DNA of 64,000 bases from the NCBI GenBank assembly GCA_900542565.1, contig UQOC01000001.1, forward strand, positions 1 through 64,000, given 5' to 3'. Position numbers and translations under genes: made by a program. Below the pieces are notes generated by a model. It did not search any database, was not told where the DNA came from, and saw nothing but the letters and a program-made list of their open reading frames with translations. This DNA comes from an uncultured Eubacteriales bacterium. GTDB taxonomy: Bacteria > Bacillota > Clostridia > Peptostreptococcales > Anaerovoracaceae. Positions 63,632 to 64,000 of the stretch are shown in pieces; within the stretch, counting starts at the first letter, position 1; every line of letters starts with the position of its first letter.

Positions 63632-64000
63632 TGAACAAATTAGAATATATTAATAACAAAGATGAATTTGAGCAGATATTATCTTTGACACGAAAAAGAA
63701 GCTCAATGACCAATATATCTCCAACACTAAAGCAGTATTACCAACTTATTAAACAGCAAAAATTGTTTTATTTCAGGCAGAATTTGTCCGTTATGTTTTT
63801 TGAAAAAAATGATGAATGTTATAAATGTACATTCGTTCTAAATGGTGACGAAATATACATTCCCACTTTGGATAAACCTGTGATTTCATCTGTTATTACA
63901 AGAAAAACATCAAACAATGATAAAATTATCAACATAATGAAAGCAATAGGGTTTCAGGAATATATGAAACACGAAAAGTGGAAAGTTACAAATGATAAAA
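63631..64000 (+). CDS. unidentified protein, cut by the window edge
   Basis: The frame is open from ATG 63631 to the edge (123 codons). The start shares a base with the preceding stop (TAATG). Residues include LSLTRKRSSMTNISPTLKQY and KAIGFQEYMKHEKW near the right edge. The style hints at an acyltransferase of the GNAT kind, but too little is present. It is AT-rich and clearly part of the same operon. Confidence 0.6.
   Translation, partial: MNKLEYINNKDEFEQILSLTRKRSSMTNISPTLKQYYQLIKQQKLFYFRQNLSVMFFEKNDECYKCTFVLNGDEIYIPTLDKPVISSVITRKTSNNDKIINIMKAIGFQEYMKHEKWKVTNDK

Overview
The window looks like a spore-forming member of the Clostridia. It carries Spo0A, SpoIVB with a BofC-like partner, a YlbJ-type sporulation membrane protein and an alpha/beta-type SASP. 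It also has an oxygen-sensitive class III ribonucleotide reductase, acetate kinase and typical Firmicute gene neighbourhoods (rpmB-asp23-recG, rsmD-coaD-ylbJ-tmcAL, pgsA-cinA-recA, rplU-rpmA-obgE, spoIVB-spo0A). Housekeeping genes use ATA and AGG/AGA codons heavily and look moderately GC-rich. An Anaerovoracaceae-like lineage is possible, but I cannot fix the family from sequence alone. I saw no rRNA, tRNA or CRISPR array.

Layout. 1-1934 is an AT-rich accessory segment (esterase, small membrane protein, a probably truncated coding fragment) that stops against a chromosomal terminator. 2019-7125 holds a membrane-anchored M20C-like pseudoenzyme, a GNAT acetyltransferase and nrdDG behind NrdR boxes. 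7142-15381 holds rpmB, an Asp23-family gene, recG, a SASP gene, rsmD-coaD, ylbJ and tmcAL. 15382-16140 is intergenic and contains the decayed start of an insertion sequence. ackA, rpmF (with a folded leader) and a DUF6110-like/P-type ATPase pair follow. 20219-20887 contains an IS200/IS605-like right end and a decayed DUF234-type ATPase fragment. 21035-34391 holds dapA/asd (divergent), uppP, ftsK/spoIIIE, rimO, pgsA, cinA, recA with a LexA box, a TrkH/TrkA potassium uptake pair and a polysaccharide deacetylase with a striking operator. 34443-41627 is the L21-L27-Obg region, with a long L21, an L27 without the Prp-cleaved leader and an HD-radical SAM fusion. 41630-48759 holds comEA, bofC-like, spoIVB, spo0A and the nifS-nifU-mnmA sulfur-transfer operon.

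48821 to the right edge is one long cell-surface glycopolymer locus. A TagA-type ManNAc transferase, UDP-ManNAc dehydrogenase, UDP-GlcNAc 2-epimerase, a large two-domain glycosyltransferase and a Wzm/Wzt (TagGH) exporter are tightly coupled and share the GC content of the chromosome. At about 55960 the DNA becomes abruptly AT-rich. There the locus continues with a 1362-residue protein that fuses an Asp2/XcbB-like alpha/beta hydrolase, a coiled coil and a second copy of the two-domain glycosyltransferase. It then has a free copy of the hydrolase, an amino-acid adenylating enzyme, an acyl carrier protein, an AAC(3)-fold acyltransferase and a gene cut by the window edge.

The most interesting hypothesis is that this AT-rich module activates an amino acid on a carrier protein and transfers it to a surface polymer built from ManNAc/ManNAcA units. 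This would resemble the Dlt logic but without DltB or DltD.
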